Of a stretch of 64,000 nt of DNA, positions 23,450-35,199 are shown piece by piece. Made by a program: the position numbers and the translations under genes. The notes under the pieces are model-generated. The model saw only the letters and a program-made list of their open reading frames with translations, was not told where the DNA came from and made no database searches. Each line of letters begins with the position of its first letter. Positions within the stretch are counted from its first letter, which is position 1. The DNA comes from Pinus tabuliformis (lineage: Eukaryota; Streptophyta; Pinopsida; Pinales; Pinaceae), in assembly GCA_031772625.1 (NCBI GenBank), contig CM062817.1, forward strand, positions 950,916,842 to 950,980,841, read 5' to 3'.

Positions 23450-24460
23450 ATGTCACTGCTTGTACTTGGCATTTGATTTCTCCAGAATGTCATGGAACTG
23501 CTGGCGAATATGTTGGATGTGATCAATGAATATGTTTGCCTTATCTGTTTCGGACTGGACATGAGCAGAATCTGCGTGACTAGCTGCAAATGGCATGGCC
23601 ACATCGATGGGACATAGTGGCTGGAATCCCAATCCCACCTAGAAAGGGCTGTGGCCAGTCGAGCTGTGGAGAGCCCGATTGTAGTTGTGCTGAACATAGG
23701 GGAGGCTCTCGTCCCATGTGCATGGATGCTTTGAGTTGTACATGCGCAGAATGTGTACGATCATCCTGTTGACGACCTCAGTCTAGCCATCAGTTTGAGG
23801 ATGGAAGGCTGTGGACTTAGTGAGTTTGGTGTTCAGTGTCGACCAGAGGCTAGACCAAAATGCACCGAGGAAGCTGATGTCCCGATCTTAAATGATAGAC
23901 TGCAGGATCCCAAAGTGTACCCATACTCGTTCAAAGAAGAGTTTAGCAGTGTCTTCTGCTGTGATATTCTTCTTGCACGCCGCCATAATGGCCATCTTCG
24001 AGAACCTGTCGACGACCACAAAAACACAGTCATTTCCATGCCTAGTGGAAAGGAGGCCTGACATGTCATCCATGGAGATGGATTCCCAAGGTCGACCTGG
24101 GGTAGGCAGCGGGGTATAGAGGCCTTGCTTCTTGATGGTCGGTTTGGCAATGGCGCAAGCAGTGCATGATCTGATGTACTTCCCGACATCCTATCGAAGA
24201 TTCGGCCAATAGAAATATTTTTGCAGTACTACCACGGTTTTTTCGACCCCAAAATGCCCAACGGCCCAACTGTAGTGTGCTTCCCAGATCATCTTGGCAC
24301 GCTCTCTTGAAGGAACACAAAGGTGACCCAGGTGGCATAACAGGTCATCCTGGAGGTGAAAATCTGGAACATGCTGACCCTCCAAGAGTGTCTGGTATGT
24401 GGCCGAATTCCAGGTCGCTTTTGTAGAGCAGTGGCCAATCAGAAGTCTCGTGCCCACAAG
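23450..24460 (-). pseudogene. Ty3 integrase
   Basis: The zinc-binding HHCC domain shows as HYSWAVGHFGVEKT and QKYFYWPNLR (about 24300-24190), followed by C..C-type spacing in the next segment. The catalytic core appears as MDDMSGLL, CVFVVVDRFSKMAIM and an AEDTAKLFFERVWVHFG segment (24073-23888). Further down, the 23638-23453 frame is the region before the C-terminal tail. Stops interrupt it at several points (for example after 23888), so no full-length enzyme can be made. Integrase would have joined the cDNA to host DNA. Confidence 0.8.
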
Positions 24461-24559
24461 AGTTGAGCACGGTGGTTAACGCCATGATCAGTGGTCGACT
24501 AAGGCAATATGCAACATTATTGGTGCTACCCTTCTTATACTTGATATTCAAATGGAACT

Positions 24560-25885
24560 GTTGTAGGTATGTGGACCACTTTTGATGGCGATCATTCTGC
24601 AATTTCCCTTGGGTCTGTATGAACTACAGGGGTCGGTGGTCCGTGTGGATGACCATTTCCTTCCCCAAAATGTAATGCTTCTATTGTCGGCAGGCCTGCA
24701 CAATGGAATACATCTCTTTGTCATAATTGGGATACTTCCGGACTGTGTCTGAAAGTGTCTCACTGTGATATGCCACTGGATGCCCGTGTTGAGTAAGGAC
24801 TGCCCCAATAGCAGAGTCAGAGGCGTCTGTCTCGACCTCAAATGGTTGTTGCAAGTCCGGTAACGCAAGAACTGGTGTTGTGCAGAGTCGATATTTCAAC
24901 TCTGTGAATGCCTTCTGTTGAGATTCAGACCATTTTTTTTTTCTTTCGCTCCTCCCTTGGTGACCTGACTCAAGGGCCAAGTGATATGAGAAAATCCCAA
25001 CACGAACCTGCGGTAGAAGTTGGCAAGGCCCAGAAATCTGCGAAGCTCTGTTAGAGTGGTTGGAGATGGCCAATCCTGAATGACTTGGATCTTGGCTGGA
25101 TCCACATGCACCCCGTGTTCATCAATAATGTATCCCAGATACTGAACCTGGGTCATGCTAAAAGTGCATTTCTCGAAATTGCCACATAACTTGTGTTGTC
25201 GCAGTGTTTAGAGAACCTGTCGGATGTGGTGGAGGTGCTCTTCCTAAGTCTTGCTAAAGATCAAGATGTCATCCAAGTATACCACTACAAATGAGTTGGT
25301 GAATGGCCGCAAGATGTCATCCATTAGCCTCATGAAGGTTGCAGGAGCATTCGTCAATCCGAAAGGCATAACCAGCCATTCGAAAAGGCCCTCCTTGGCT
25401 TTGAAGGCAGTATTCCACACATCGGAGGGTTCAATTGGTACCTGGTGATATCCTGACTTCAAATCGATCTTGCTGAAATATTTTTCCCCCTTTAGCTGGT
25501 CCAGGAGGTCATCAATCTGTGGGATTAGGTACCTATTACGAAGAGTGATCTTGTTTAGCGCTCGATAGTCAATACAGAGTCTCCAAGTCCCATCCTTCTT
25601 TTGTACCAGCACGATCGGGCTCCCATAGGGCGATGAACTCAGACGGATGTGACCTTTTTGCAGTAGCTCCTGAATCTGCCTCTTGATTTCATCGTTCTCC
25701 AGAACAGAGCGTCGATAGATTGGTCCATTGGGCAGTGGCGAACCTGGGGTCAGATCAATGGAGTGCTTGACCTGACAGTGCAGAGGAACCCCTGCGGGGG
25801 AGGTGAAGATGTCCTCATACTCCTCCACGACCTTGTCCATCTGTAGTTGTCGTGCAGAGGGGCCCTGCCTGGAGGTCGTGGCCAT
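24560..25885 (-). pseudogene. Ty3 reverse transcriptase and RNase H
   Basis: The 25885-25244 frame is a well-preserved RT: a short leader, [60 protein letters not shown] and the catalytic [13 protein letters not shown]. It continues in the same frame at 25156 (VQYLGYIIDEHGV, LRRFLGLANFYRRF). A run of T on plus near 24935 then shifts the frame into RNase H, which has FEVETDASDSAIGAVL, YPNYDKEMYSIV and, near 24575, KWSTYLQQF. The order RT-RNase H before integrase defines Ty3. Stops near 25240 and the frameshift inactivate it. Confidence 0.88.
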
Positions 25886-26398
25886 CGTCTTCTTCTTTTC
25901 TTAAGGGCGTATCATCAGGAAAACAAACTTTTCGGTTTTGGAAATGAGCTTACTGCATTGTTTTGCAGTAACCAAAGAGATGGCGGTAGGCGGTGCTACC
26001 TCTGCTATCCTGTACAGCTTATTTCCCAAAGTAACAATAACAGCACGGGGCCTTGACTCATACACAGCATGTCGCTTCCACAAGTATGGTTGTCCTAATA
26101 ACACATCACAAACTTCAAGGGGAGAAATGTCACACAATACCTCATCCGTGAAGGGCTTGATGTTGTATGGAAGGCGACACTATTAGATCACGCGAAGATC
26201 CCGTCCTTGGTGCAAACACCAAATGGTGTATGGTTGTGGATGTGCTGTGGTTGGTAAGCCCAGCCGTTTCACGACCTCTGCCAAAATGAGGTTCTTTTGG
26301 CTCCCGCTATCGACAATGAACTGTAGCGGGGAGCCCTTTACCCACATCTGGGAGTGGAAGAGACGCTCCTCCTCCTCTAGATCTTTAGGTTCCTCCTT
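25886..26398 (-). pseudogene. Ty3 aspartic protease region
   Basis: On minus near 26325-26300 the frame reads LQFIVDSGSQKNLIL, with D-S-G in place of the usual D-T-G at the retropepsin active site. Further on, CDVLLGQPYLWKRHAVYES at 26110-26060 matches the end of plant Ty3 proteases. At least one stop lies between the two blocks. The domain would have cut Gag-Pol. Confidence 0.7.
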
Positions 26399-27541
26399 CT
26401 AGATCTTCGTGGTGGCAATGATGGCGTTGGGCTCAGCATTGATAATCTGCTTCCCTTTGTCATTCCACTTATCGGGTTTTGACTCATAGTCGGAACATAC
26501 ATCTGATTCGGAAACCTTTAGCTCGCCCACCAGTGACTGCTTGGCCCGACACTCACTTGTGTTGTGAGTGGAGATCTTATGGAACTCACACCACTTTCCG
26601 GTGTCCTTTTTCAGCTTCACGGCGCTGTTCTTTGCTTGTAGCTTTGGCGGGTTATCTTGGGCCGCCCCGCCTTGGCTTTGTCCTTTGTTCTACGGTTTGG
26701 GGGCACCTTTCATTTGTTTCGGATTCGCAGACCCAAAGTCTCTCTTCTTCTGTTTAAACTTTTGCTCGACCTTGACGGCATATCGGTATGCCGTGCCGAG
26801 TGAGGAGATGTTCAGGAATTCTATTTCTTCTTGGATGTACTTGTGCAGGCAACCACGGTATTTGAGTACCAAATGCTGCTCTGTATCCTTGATACCCAAC
26901 TTTGTGCGAAGGGTATGGAAAATATTGGTAAACTCTGGTACGTCTTGGTCCCTTCCCTGTCGTAGCGTGGTCCACTTTATGTATTGATCCTCATAGCTTC
27001 CGACAAGGTAGTACTGCTCCTTGATCGCATCTCGAAATGAATCCGAAGTCGGTGCAACTGAAAATAGTGAGCCTGTACTTTCATCCTTCTGCTCGAAGTA
27101 GGTTTCCCACCAATCCTTGACGTGGGGGGCTGCTTTGAGAAGAGCGAAAATAATCTTTTCTCAATTGGAAAAATCATGAACAGAAAAATAACCCTCTAGC
27201 ACATTTAACCATTTATCGACGGCATCTGTGTCTATTTGACCCTCGAATATGGGGATTTCAAAATTAACTTGTACCTTAAATGGTGTGGCGTTTCCAGAGT
27301 TGCTGTTGGAAGCCGATGTGTCGCCCCTAGGTAGCCGCTAAAGGATTTGGGCAAAGTTGTCCATCATCGCGTTCCTTTGTCGCTCGAGGGCTTCTTCGAG
27401 CAAGATTTTGATAGGATCTCCTGCCCCCTCATCTTTCTTTTCATCCTCCATGGGAGGCTGTTGGGATTTGCAAGGCTGGTCTTGCAAAGGTTCGACCAGT
27501 TCAAGCCCTAACTCCTTATATCCCGACCTCGTTGGGGACAT
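26399..27541 (-). pseudogene. Ty3 Gag
   Basis: The likely start is the ATG at 27541 (MSPTRSGYKELG), 31 nt after the primer site. After a stop at 27338-27340 the retrotransposon-gag core follows: FEIPIFEGQIDTDAVDKWL, a WWETYF segment, and FTNIFHTLRTKLGIKDTEQ at 26930-26880. A C-terminal zinc-binding variant CEFHKISTHNTSEC (C-x2-H-x4-H-x4-C) lies near 26590. Gag would form the cytoplasmic particle that packages element RNA. It shares the frame of protease and RT, consistent with one Gag-Pol ORF. Several stops disable it. Confidence 0.75.
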
Positions 27542-27571
27542 GCAAAGAAAAACAGAGAAGAAAAGAAGACT

Positions 27572-27583
27572 GCTCTGATACCA
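27572..27583 (-). promoter_or_regulatory. Ty3 tRNA-Met primer-binding site
   Basis: On minus the sequence is TGGTATCAGAGC, the complement of the initiator tRNA-Met 3' end, one base inside the 5' LTR. It fixes the LTR inner boundary at 27585. Confidence 0.9.
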
Positions 27584-27584
27584 C

Positions 27585-28203
27585 TGATCTGGATTTAAAT
27601 AAGAACACAATAAAATACAGAGATAACCATAAAGACAGATATGCAGTGGAAATAATACCTCAATTCATTACTGTAAAATACTGAAATATGCTTACAAACA
27701 GAAATGGAAATAAACCAGCTAGGGCGATGGTAGCTTATCTCTGAGAAGAGATGTGGTGGCTACATGCCTCTGAACTGTCTTACAATGAGGCTCGAAGGCG
27801 TATTTATTGTTGAGAAACAATGGAAAACCCTTCACATTCCAAAACCTAACCCTAGAAGATGAAACTCCAAATTGTGGGCCCCGTTTTTGGGTAAGTTGGT
27901 ACATCAACTTCCCGGGGTTGCGAATTGGTCGTACTATCTCCGTTTGACGTGCATGATAGCCCGTTGGAAAGATCTCTCTGAGGACTACGACAGAAAAGAC
28001 GATTTTTATCAAAAAAATCGTTGGCGGTAGATTTCCCAAAAAATGTCGTTTAGGGCCTCAAAACGGCTCAAGAAGTTTAGGACCTGAAAAACTGCTAAAA
28101 ATAGTAAACTATGCTATAATTGAGGAAACTGAAAAAACTGTAAGAAGCACTAGATGGGATCCAAGTGGAATTAGCGGGTGGCCACCAATATCCACCTGGA
28201 TCA
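27585..28203 (-). repeat. Ty3 5' LTR (619 bp)
   Basis: On minus it starts TGATCCAGGTGG and ends CCAGATCA, so the ends carry the short inverted pair TGATC/GATCA. A TATA-like CAATAAATAC lies near 27800 on minus. It is the more complete of the two LTRs. Confidence 0.88.
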
Positions 28204-28449
28204 GCGGATCAATACAATATCACTAATTTACCATTCCATTGATTATCCTCTAAATATGGGCTATGTGTCTTGTAGTCTTGAGGGTTAGTTGAAGTAGCCA
28301 TGAGTAAGATGTGAGATATTTCTCCTCATTTTGGTGAGGTTAGATGTTCAATTCTCTTGGTCCTCTACGGGCAAGATGCTTGGAAGTTGGGCAGTGATAG
28401 TCTACCTAAATTACCATCCATCAAACATGGTGAAGTCTATGGAATTTTC

Positions 28450-28451
<2 letters not shown>
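28204..28451. other. Flanking DNA right of the Ty3 element
   Basis: Unique-looking AT-rich sequence that is not the continuation of the pararetrovirus seen left of the element. No gene recognised. Confidence 0.4.

Positions 28452-28522
<71 letters not shown>
28452..28522. repeat. (TA)n microsatellite, 71 bp
   Basis: An uninterrupted TA dinucleotide run of about 35 units. The open frames across it encode only Ile-Tyr repeats and are not genes. Confidence 0.98.
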
Positions 28523-28524
<2 letters not shown>

Positions 28525-30144
28525 AATGTCACACATAAAGTGGGTGCTATCCTTGTGGTTTCACCCCTTTTACATAATCATTTATGTCACACAAGGCCCA
28601 ACCCTCTTTTTTGGAAGACTATTGTTGAAGGAAAAACATAGGAACTTGGTGGAGAAGAAGCAAAACTCCTTGTCATTAGAGGGTCATATTTTGATCACAT
28701 GAAAGACAATCAATGCTTGTGGGAATATTTGGCATTAGGATACAATGTTAGAGGTCTCATTTGTATGAGAGCTCAATAGCTTCTTATAGGGAGGAGATAT
28801 ATGCAATAGTGTAGAGATGACATAAACACAATGAGATAACTTAATTGTGAAAACTCTAATATATAATGTAATACACACCTTTTATAAACAAAAATAAATA
28901 AATGTTTATTATTCTCAATATAAATATATTATATTCTAATGTGATTTAAATTAAATCCTTAGATTTATTCACACACATTATTAATTACACCAAACACATT
29001 TTAAAATGAAATAAATTATCATATATAACTAATCATATAGAAATAATTTATCCCTCCAAAAAAAATAAAAATTAGAATTTTATCCCTCCAAAAATAAAAA
29101 TAAAAATTAGAAGTCAAAATGATTTACCGCTTGACTCTACCCCTCACCAGCATTATCTAACCATGTGTTACCACGGCACAATCGTCAAGAGCGAGAAACA
29201 AAACATTTGAAAACCATTACCTCCGTGCACAATCAGCAAAGGGTGGGAAACAAAGTGGTTTCAAGTTTAAAACATGACTTTTCTATCAGACCATTGATTC
29301 AGAGTCTACAAAGAAGAAAGCCAGAGAGGTTTGGCTTCTTACTCATTTCAAAGACGTTGTGAGTAGTTCAATAGAGTTTTGGTCCGACTCCTTACCCACA
29401 ACTAGCTTCTGCAATAAAACCCTGATACGATCTCCCATATCTACCATTGCTTCACTCAATACATGACCGAGGCACAGGGCTTCTATGGATGTATGCATCT
29501 ACCTGTTTGGACTTGAATTCACGAGAATGAGAGCGTGTTGTAGAGGTTAGGGTTTATTTTTTCAAATCTACATGCAGGAACAAGACAAAATTACTAGTCT
29601 TCTGTGATTTGGAGGTGCTGCAAAACCAGGAGCCACATAGAGAATCTGTGGGCAATGTTAATTCTATTTCAAAAATTTAGAAGCTAATGTAAGCTATGGG
29701 AGCCCACAATTTCTCTCTGAAGGACATTTTTTGGCCTAATTTCCACCGTACCATCAAGTTATTTAGCGCTATCATCAATTTCTGGTGCTACAGGTGAGAT
29801 GGATATTGTATGTTACGAGATCCTAGCGCTAGCTTTTATATTGGCTTTAATGTGTTTTGACATTTTTTCCTCGTAGTCAAGGAAAATACTTATTATGGGT
29901 AGGCCATACAATAATGGAATGCAACGAGCTTGAAAATGAATTACTGATAGAAGAGATGAACATCGAGATTTTTCTGCCGAAATTCTCTTCTGCAAAATAA
30001 TTGGTTTGCTTCGAATATTTTTTTGTAAATTTAATTAGCTTAGATTTTCATGTTTATTCTTTTTTTTTTTATGGATCTAAACTGGAACAATAATTAAAAG
30101 AAGTTGAGGCAGAGTTACACTTAAAGCAGCTTCCAACTTAAGCA
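28523..30144. other. AT-rich spacer
   Basis: I recognise no gene. At about 29049-29112 TATCCCTCCAAAAA followed by ATAAAAATTAGA is tandemly duplicated. The stretch 29150-29800 is slightly GC-richer but has no conserved frame. It would be the 3' side of the resistance-gene fragment. Confidence 0.4.
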
Positions 30145-31359
30145 CTACAGGCTGAAATTAAGAAGCTGCAGATGGATTTCAGCATCTTTGGGAAACATGG
30201 CACGATAAAGAAAATAGTTCTTCAGAGAAGGATTGGGCATATTATCACAACTCCATCTCAATGGCTCGAACAGCTCCTCATTAACATGAGGATATAAACT
30301 CAGAAAATTTGGATCCCCTGTTTGCATCTGCTTTAAAGCAAGTTTCCAATCATCCACAGGTCTTCTCCTCATTGTAGCGGCTAGTACACGTACAGCTAGG
30401 GGCAAACCTTTACATTCATCTGCAACTTGTCTCCATGTATTCGCTTTATCCTAGGGAATACCTTGGCCTTCAAAAGCTATCTTGCAAAACGAATCGACGG
30501 CTTCATCGAGGAATAGGGTTTGTACTTTCATGGACTCTTGTGCACCCATTTCTCCAGCCTGGCGAGAAGAAAATACAATCTTGCTTCCCTGCTTATTGAC
30601 AAATGCCATGCCCAATTGATTAATATGAAAGAATCTCTGTAAATCATCTAAGAACACAAGAACTTTCTTGTCCCTCAGAGAAGCAGACAATGACATCTTC
30701 CTATAATCAACATCATTATAGCTTGGTAAGTCATGCTTGATTTCGTGAACAATACAACTCTGCAAGTCAGCCAAATTAGGAAATTGACCAACTATAACCC
30801 AAATCACAAAATCATAGCCTCCTCTATTAACCTTGAAAACCTTGTATGTTCTTTTTAGCAATGTTGTTTTACCAACCCCTCCCATTCCATATATACAAAT
30901 TACATGAACGACCGACTCTCCCGTAAGCAAGCTCATTAGCTTCTCAGAGTTAATCTTAGACCCTACCAATCCAGTGGTTGGCTCCTCCTACAAGAGTACT
31001 GTATATTGTTGTTGCGGTGTAGAGATGACTAGCATTTGAATACAGAGACTGAACTGTATATCATTAAGGAGACCCTTAAACAACTCATCGGAAGTTTTTT
31101 TCCAGGCTTTCATCTGTTTTGAGACTTTGCACTTGGAAGGGTCGCAATCAGTACATTTCCAAGGCTGTAATGAGCTAGTGATGAGCATAATTCCTTTACC
31201 AATTTCAGCTTTCATCTCATCAAGCCGAGATTTCAGCAACCACGGTGGCGTAATTCCTTTACCAATTTCAGCTTTCGTCTCATCAAGCCGAGATCTTAGC
31301 AACCACGGCGACGTCTTTTTCTGAGTTCGGAATTGATCATTTATATCCTCTATGAGCAC
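30145..31359 (-). pseudogene. NBS (NB-ARC) disease-resistance gene fragment, CNL-like, no LRR
   Basis: Three open segments share one minus-strand frame and are separated only by TAG stops (30988-30990 and 30451-30453). The N-terminal segment has CTDCDPSKCKVSKQMKAWKK preceded by a 21-residue in-frame duplication (SRLDE.KAEIGKGI twice). The NB-ARC part shows the P-loop GMGGVGKTTLLK, RNBS-A-like YDFVIWVIVGQF, kinase-2 KVLVFLDDLQ and RNBS-B GSKIVFSSRQ. The last segment starts at the GLPLA motif (CKGLPLAVRVLA) and ends near RNBS-D (NYFLYRAMFPKD). The frame then closes without MHD motif or LRRs. Such proteins sense pathogen effectors in the cytoplasm and switch by ATP/ADP binding. The W/D ending of kinase-2 is Q here. 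Two stops and the lost C-terminus make this a pseudogene. Confidence 0.88.
31191..31316 (-). repeat. 63-bp tandem duplication inside the NBS gene
   Basis: The units 31191-31253 and 31254-31316 start TTCCTTTACCAATTTCAGC on plus and differ at only a few bases. The period is 63 bp, exactly 21 codons, so the duplication kept the frame. Confidence 0.9.
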
Positions 31360-33129
31360 AATCTCTAGGAGAAAATTAGCTACTATAATAATAAGGTAAA
31401 ATTTTGGATTTTGTGGGCTCTTTGCCTTTAGCAGAGTTTAGAACTGGGCAAACCTAACTAACTTGGATGTTAATGTCAGGATTTTTTTAATTTTAAAAAG
31501 CTTTAAATCTATCATCTTTTGGTTGAATGTTGTCACTCAGTGTCCAATACTTACGAGCTTTTGGATTTCTCCCTTGACTACGTTGTATCATTATTTCTGC
31601 TAGATTTGCGAACTATAAATACCTCTCACTTATACTAGGAAGCAATCAAGTACATATTGCTTCTTACCTTACAGTGCTTTGTTTTTGAAAACATGATATA
31701 TTTGCACATGTTGAATACCTAACGGCCACCACCGAACTATGCCTCTTAGACCACCATGCCTCGACCCTAACTTCTCCTATCTCCACTTCTACTAAATCCC
31801 AAAAGTAACAAATATCCAATATGATGAAAACCTGTATACTCTCTCTGGAAACCAACTATGGACAATTTTACTGAAGCATCTTGCATTTGAACTCTTGCTT
31901 AAACCAACCTTTGACTCAACAAAAATTGTCTCTGAAATCATACTTTGAACACTAGCCTAATGAAATGTGCTGGCCCTAAACCCTCCAGTATAACATGGAA
32001 AAAATATGGGAGTTAACAAGAGGGTAGACATGAAAGGATTGAGATGATTGAGGGAGGAAAATAATTGGTACTAAAATACAATATTATTGATAGCAGCAGA
32101 TTAAATGTGTACAGAAAATGATGCATACTACAAATCAAAACATACATATAATTATGATAATGGTACATTATTTCTTGCAATAAATAACAATATGATTATA
32201 ATGATGAAATCTTTAAATAGCAAGGGGATATTACAATTTTCTCTCTCCCCCGAGATAGGTAAGCATAGGCAACATATCCAGCTTAGTGCCAAACTCCATA
32301 GAATCCATATATTTTCTATACAAACTCACTTTGGTTGCAAATTTTGCAACTATATCAACTTTAGACTCTGTCAACTCTATAAGGTAGAAGTTGGTTGATG
32401 CACAATTAAACTCTTCCATACATTACCTTCTCCATAGAAACCTGTAAGCAAAATAGTGCTCTATATTTCCTTGCCATTTTGTTTGACAATCAATAAATCT
32501 CCTCAAATTGCCACCTTCTAGCTGAGCTGACCAAGCATGAAGTTTGTTTATTCTAAATTGGTCCATACCCAAAACACTCAACGAGCTCTACAACTTTAAA
32601 AGACATGTTTCACTATTTCATCTGTTTAAAATGTAAGCAAACCATTGGTTAACCCTATTTTAATATTTTATGAATTGCATTGGCAACAAGGGACTGATTG
32701 ATTACAAACTAGCCTAAAACTTGGGACTTGAAAGATGTTATGACTTCAATAGGGTTTGACACTATTTTATCCATCTGTCATTCTTGTCATAAATTGTTTG
32801 ACTCTTGCTAATCGTTCCTGCTATATGGAGGTAACTCATATCCCTTAATGTAGTTTGTTGGTTTCATAGTAAAGAAGTGCTTGTCATATACTATCACCAA
32901 TCCTGTTGATTATGTCTGCTCACCTCTACTTGTACATTAAAGATACTAGATTTTAGAATAATAACTTATGAAACTCCAATATAGTAGTGTTTCCATAGAT
33001 ATAAAGCATGGGGGGTAAATTTCAAGTTATCTTTTCGACTAAGAACCCTTCTTCCTATTCCATAGTCTCACTGATTCTTAACCCCTTCCTAGAGATTTTT
33101 TTTGTTAGAATTAGGAAGATGTCCTAACT
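31360..33129. other. Upstream spacer of the NBS fragment
   Basis: AT-rich, no firm gene. The minus frame 32419-32231 (LDMLPMLTYLG) and a minus segment near 32600-32470 (AWSAQLEGGNLRRF) faintly recall leucine-rich repeats but are too short to call. Confidence 0.3.
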
Positions 33130-33645
33130 ATCATTGAAGTGAGGGAAAGGTCCAAATATGGCTCACAACCAACTCCCAAAAGGTTTCTTTTCCTTTCAAA
33201 TTTCCAGGACAACTTCCTTGAAACAATATGCTAAGCATACCAAATTATCGCAAATATTGGGAATTCTAGGAATATAAAGGATCTGGCTTATCTAAAATGT
33301 CAAAATCCCTAATGATATTCACTGCACGTACATCTGTCTCTAAATGGTGTCTAAATATAGTTCTCGAGGAGCCTTTCCATTGATTTCCCTTGTCATACAT
33401 TCACTATTGCTGAAACTGTTGTCGATATTCTAATTGACTTTTAAGTGAGGGGAAGGTCCAAATAGATATTGCAACTAAATCCCAGTTGTGTCTTGGGAAA
33501 ACAACTTTAAATTTCTAATACATCTACCTGGAAACAATTTGCTAAGTATTCTAGTTTCTTGCAAGTATTAGCAATCCTGAAAATTTAAAGATATCTAAGG
33601 TATTAGACTCAAAAGGTCCCCTCATTCTGGGTAAAGCAATAGGCA
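33130..33645 (-). pseudogene. Possible LRR remnant, two diverged repeats
   Basis: A segment at about 33140-33310 is repeated, diverged, at about 33440-33640 (shared AAGTGAGGG.AAGGTCCAAATA, ACAAT.TGCTAAG and AAATTTC). Translated on minus the repeats give related peptides (one reads LNFQDC, YLQE, ILSKLF, NLK; the other QYL, MLSILFQG, NLK) with a leucine-rich spacing. It could be a leftover LRR part of an NBS-LRR gene near the NBS fragment. It contains stops. A non-coding tandem duplication is the main alternative. Confidence 0.3.
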
Positions 33646-35199
33646 TCTCTAAAGGATAGTTTAACTAAAACTTGCCATGGATATAGGTTCTGCAAGCTCT
33701 GCGGAGGATGAAGGGGGCATCAAATGGTAAGAACATGAATGACAAAATGCCACTAGAAATAAAATCCTTCTTTAATCAGCACATATATGATGCCATGAAA
33801 CTAATGGATGGTGGTGATTTCAGTGAAGTAATGATTTTCATTTTGACTGTTAGCCTTGGAATTCCCCCATTAGGTTTTAGATAGTATGGGTTTATCTAGT
33901 GTGTACTAGTTTTCTCTGGTGTTATGCACGTGTTTCTTGTGCTCAACCTAATTTTGGTAGTGATACGTTGATTTTTCTTACATGATATTCCATTGCTTTA
34001 TAGGGCATCAAAATCAATTATGTACATGTCTGCATTTTCTGTGATATAATGTTTAGATGTGATAGCAGAGGTTACTTATAGTTAATTAGTGTTGGATTAC
34101 TATTCTCTAGATTCCTTTGCTCATATGTTTAAGCCTTGGTGTCTCATAAATGAAGATGTATATCAAGAGAGAAAGGATGCATTTGAATAAGAAGCTGGTA
34201 AGTAATCTCACATATTGTTCCCCCCAATAAGTTCATGTCATCTATTGTTCCCCCAAAAAGGGATAGAAGCAAACTTGTCCTATTGTTTCAGTTACAACAC
34301 TTTAGGTCTGGGCAGCTGGAGTTTTTACAAGGGATCAATTTCCCCTTTGCTGGTAATTAGGCTTCTTTTCATTCATATTCCTTTAATTTTTGTCATTCAT
34401 TCAGCCTGTTTACCTGCTGCAACTTTTCCTATGCTTTCCTTTAATTTATTTGAAACTAATTTGCTTTTATGAAACCAATATTTATGTTGAAATAGATTTA
34501 TCTTCTTTTTAGTAGCTTTCGTGACCTTGTATAATTTGTCTTACAACCAAATTGGTAAAATCAAGTGCATGGGAGATCATATGGTGATGTATATCGTGGT
34601 TTTCACTATTGTAATCTTTGCTCACATATTTGAAAAGAGCAATGTGAACTTTGACCAATTTTTTGTAGGATGTCACCAATTATTGTCTTCTTTCCCACGC
34701 TGAGTCAATCATTTGAAGACACACCAACTACGTGGTGTATGATACACCAATAAAAAAACTATTGTGTATCCTAATAAAATACTAAAAGTCAAATTGTAAG
34801 GTTAAAATCTGTATTACCATGATACATACCAGCCATATTTTTGAAAACCTAGTATCTGGAAATGGCAAGGATACATCAAGTACAAAAAATGTATTAATAT
34901 TTTTAAAATTAAGAAAAGATATTAAGATTTTTGAATTAAAACCATTCATGAATCACAAGATCTGAACTAAAGTCATTAGGTAATTTATAAATCTTAATAC
35001 AAATGTTGACTTGAAGTTTCATGAGCTATGCAATACACTCTTACAGTAGGACAGATAGTAGAAATAGATCGATAGCAATAGTGAGACAGAGGGTTCATAG
35101 CAGAGATTTGCAACCAGTGTGAATGGGAAAGGCAAATGGTTAAAAATGAAAGGTGAATGTAATGGTGAAGATGAAATGAGAAGTTAGAAGAACATATGC
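33646..35199. other. AT-rich spacer
   Basis: Long AT-rich stretch with no recognised gene, LTR or RNA. The 5' end of the copia pseudogene at 35200 should lie in or near it, but I could not find a copy of the putative 3' LTR (57365-57595) here. Confidence 0.4.

Larger units (their letters stand above)
22392..28203 (-). mobile_element. Ty3 retrotransposon, probable chromovirus, decayed
   Basis: Both LTRs, primer site, polypurine tract and the order gag-protease-RT-RNase H-integrase-chromodomain-like tail are visible on minus over 5.8 kb. Most of gag-pol lies in a single frame. There are several stops, and a shift at a homopolymer near 24935 is reversed before the integrase. The LTRs differ at roughly 30 positions in 568 bp plus a 51-bp deletion, so the insertion is older than the two elements in the nest at 36-57 kb. 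Flanks (CGGGT left, GCGGA right) do not form a target duplication, and viral sequence present on the left does not resume on the right. Confidence 0.9.

Noticed and set aside
22386-28208. GCGGG/GCGGA as a target-site duplication of the Ty3 element
   Set aside because: It is one base off, one base displaced from the LTR end on the left, and the viral sequence interrupted on the left does not resume on the right.
28331-28702. Open frames with Ile-Tyr repeats
   Set aside because: They read through the (TA)n microsatellite.
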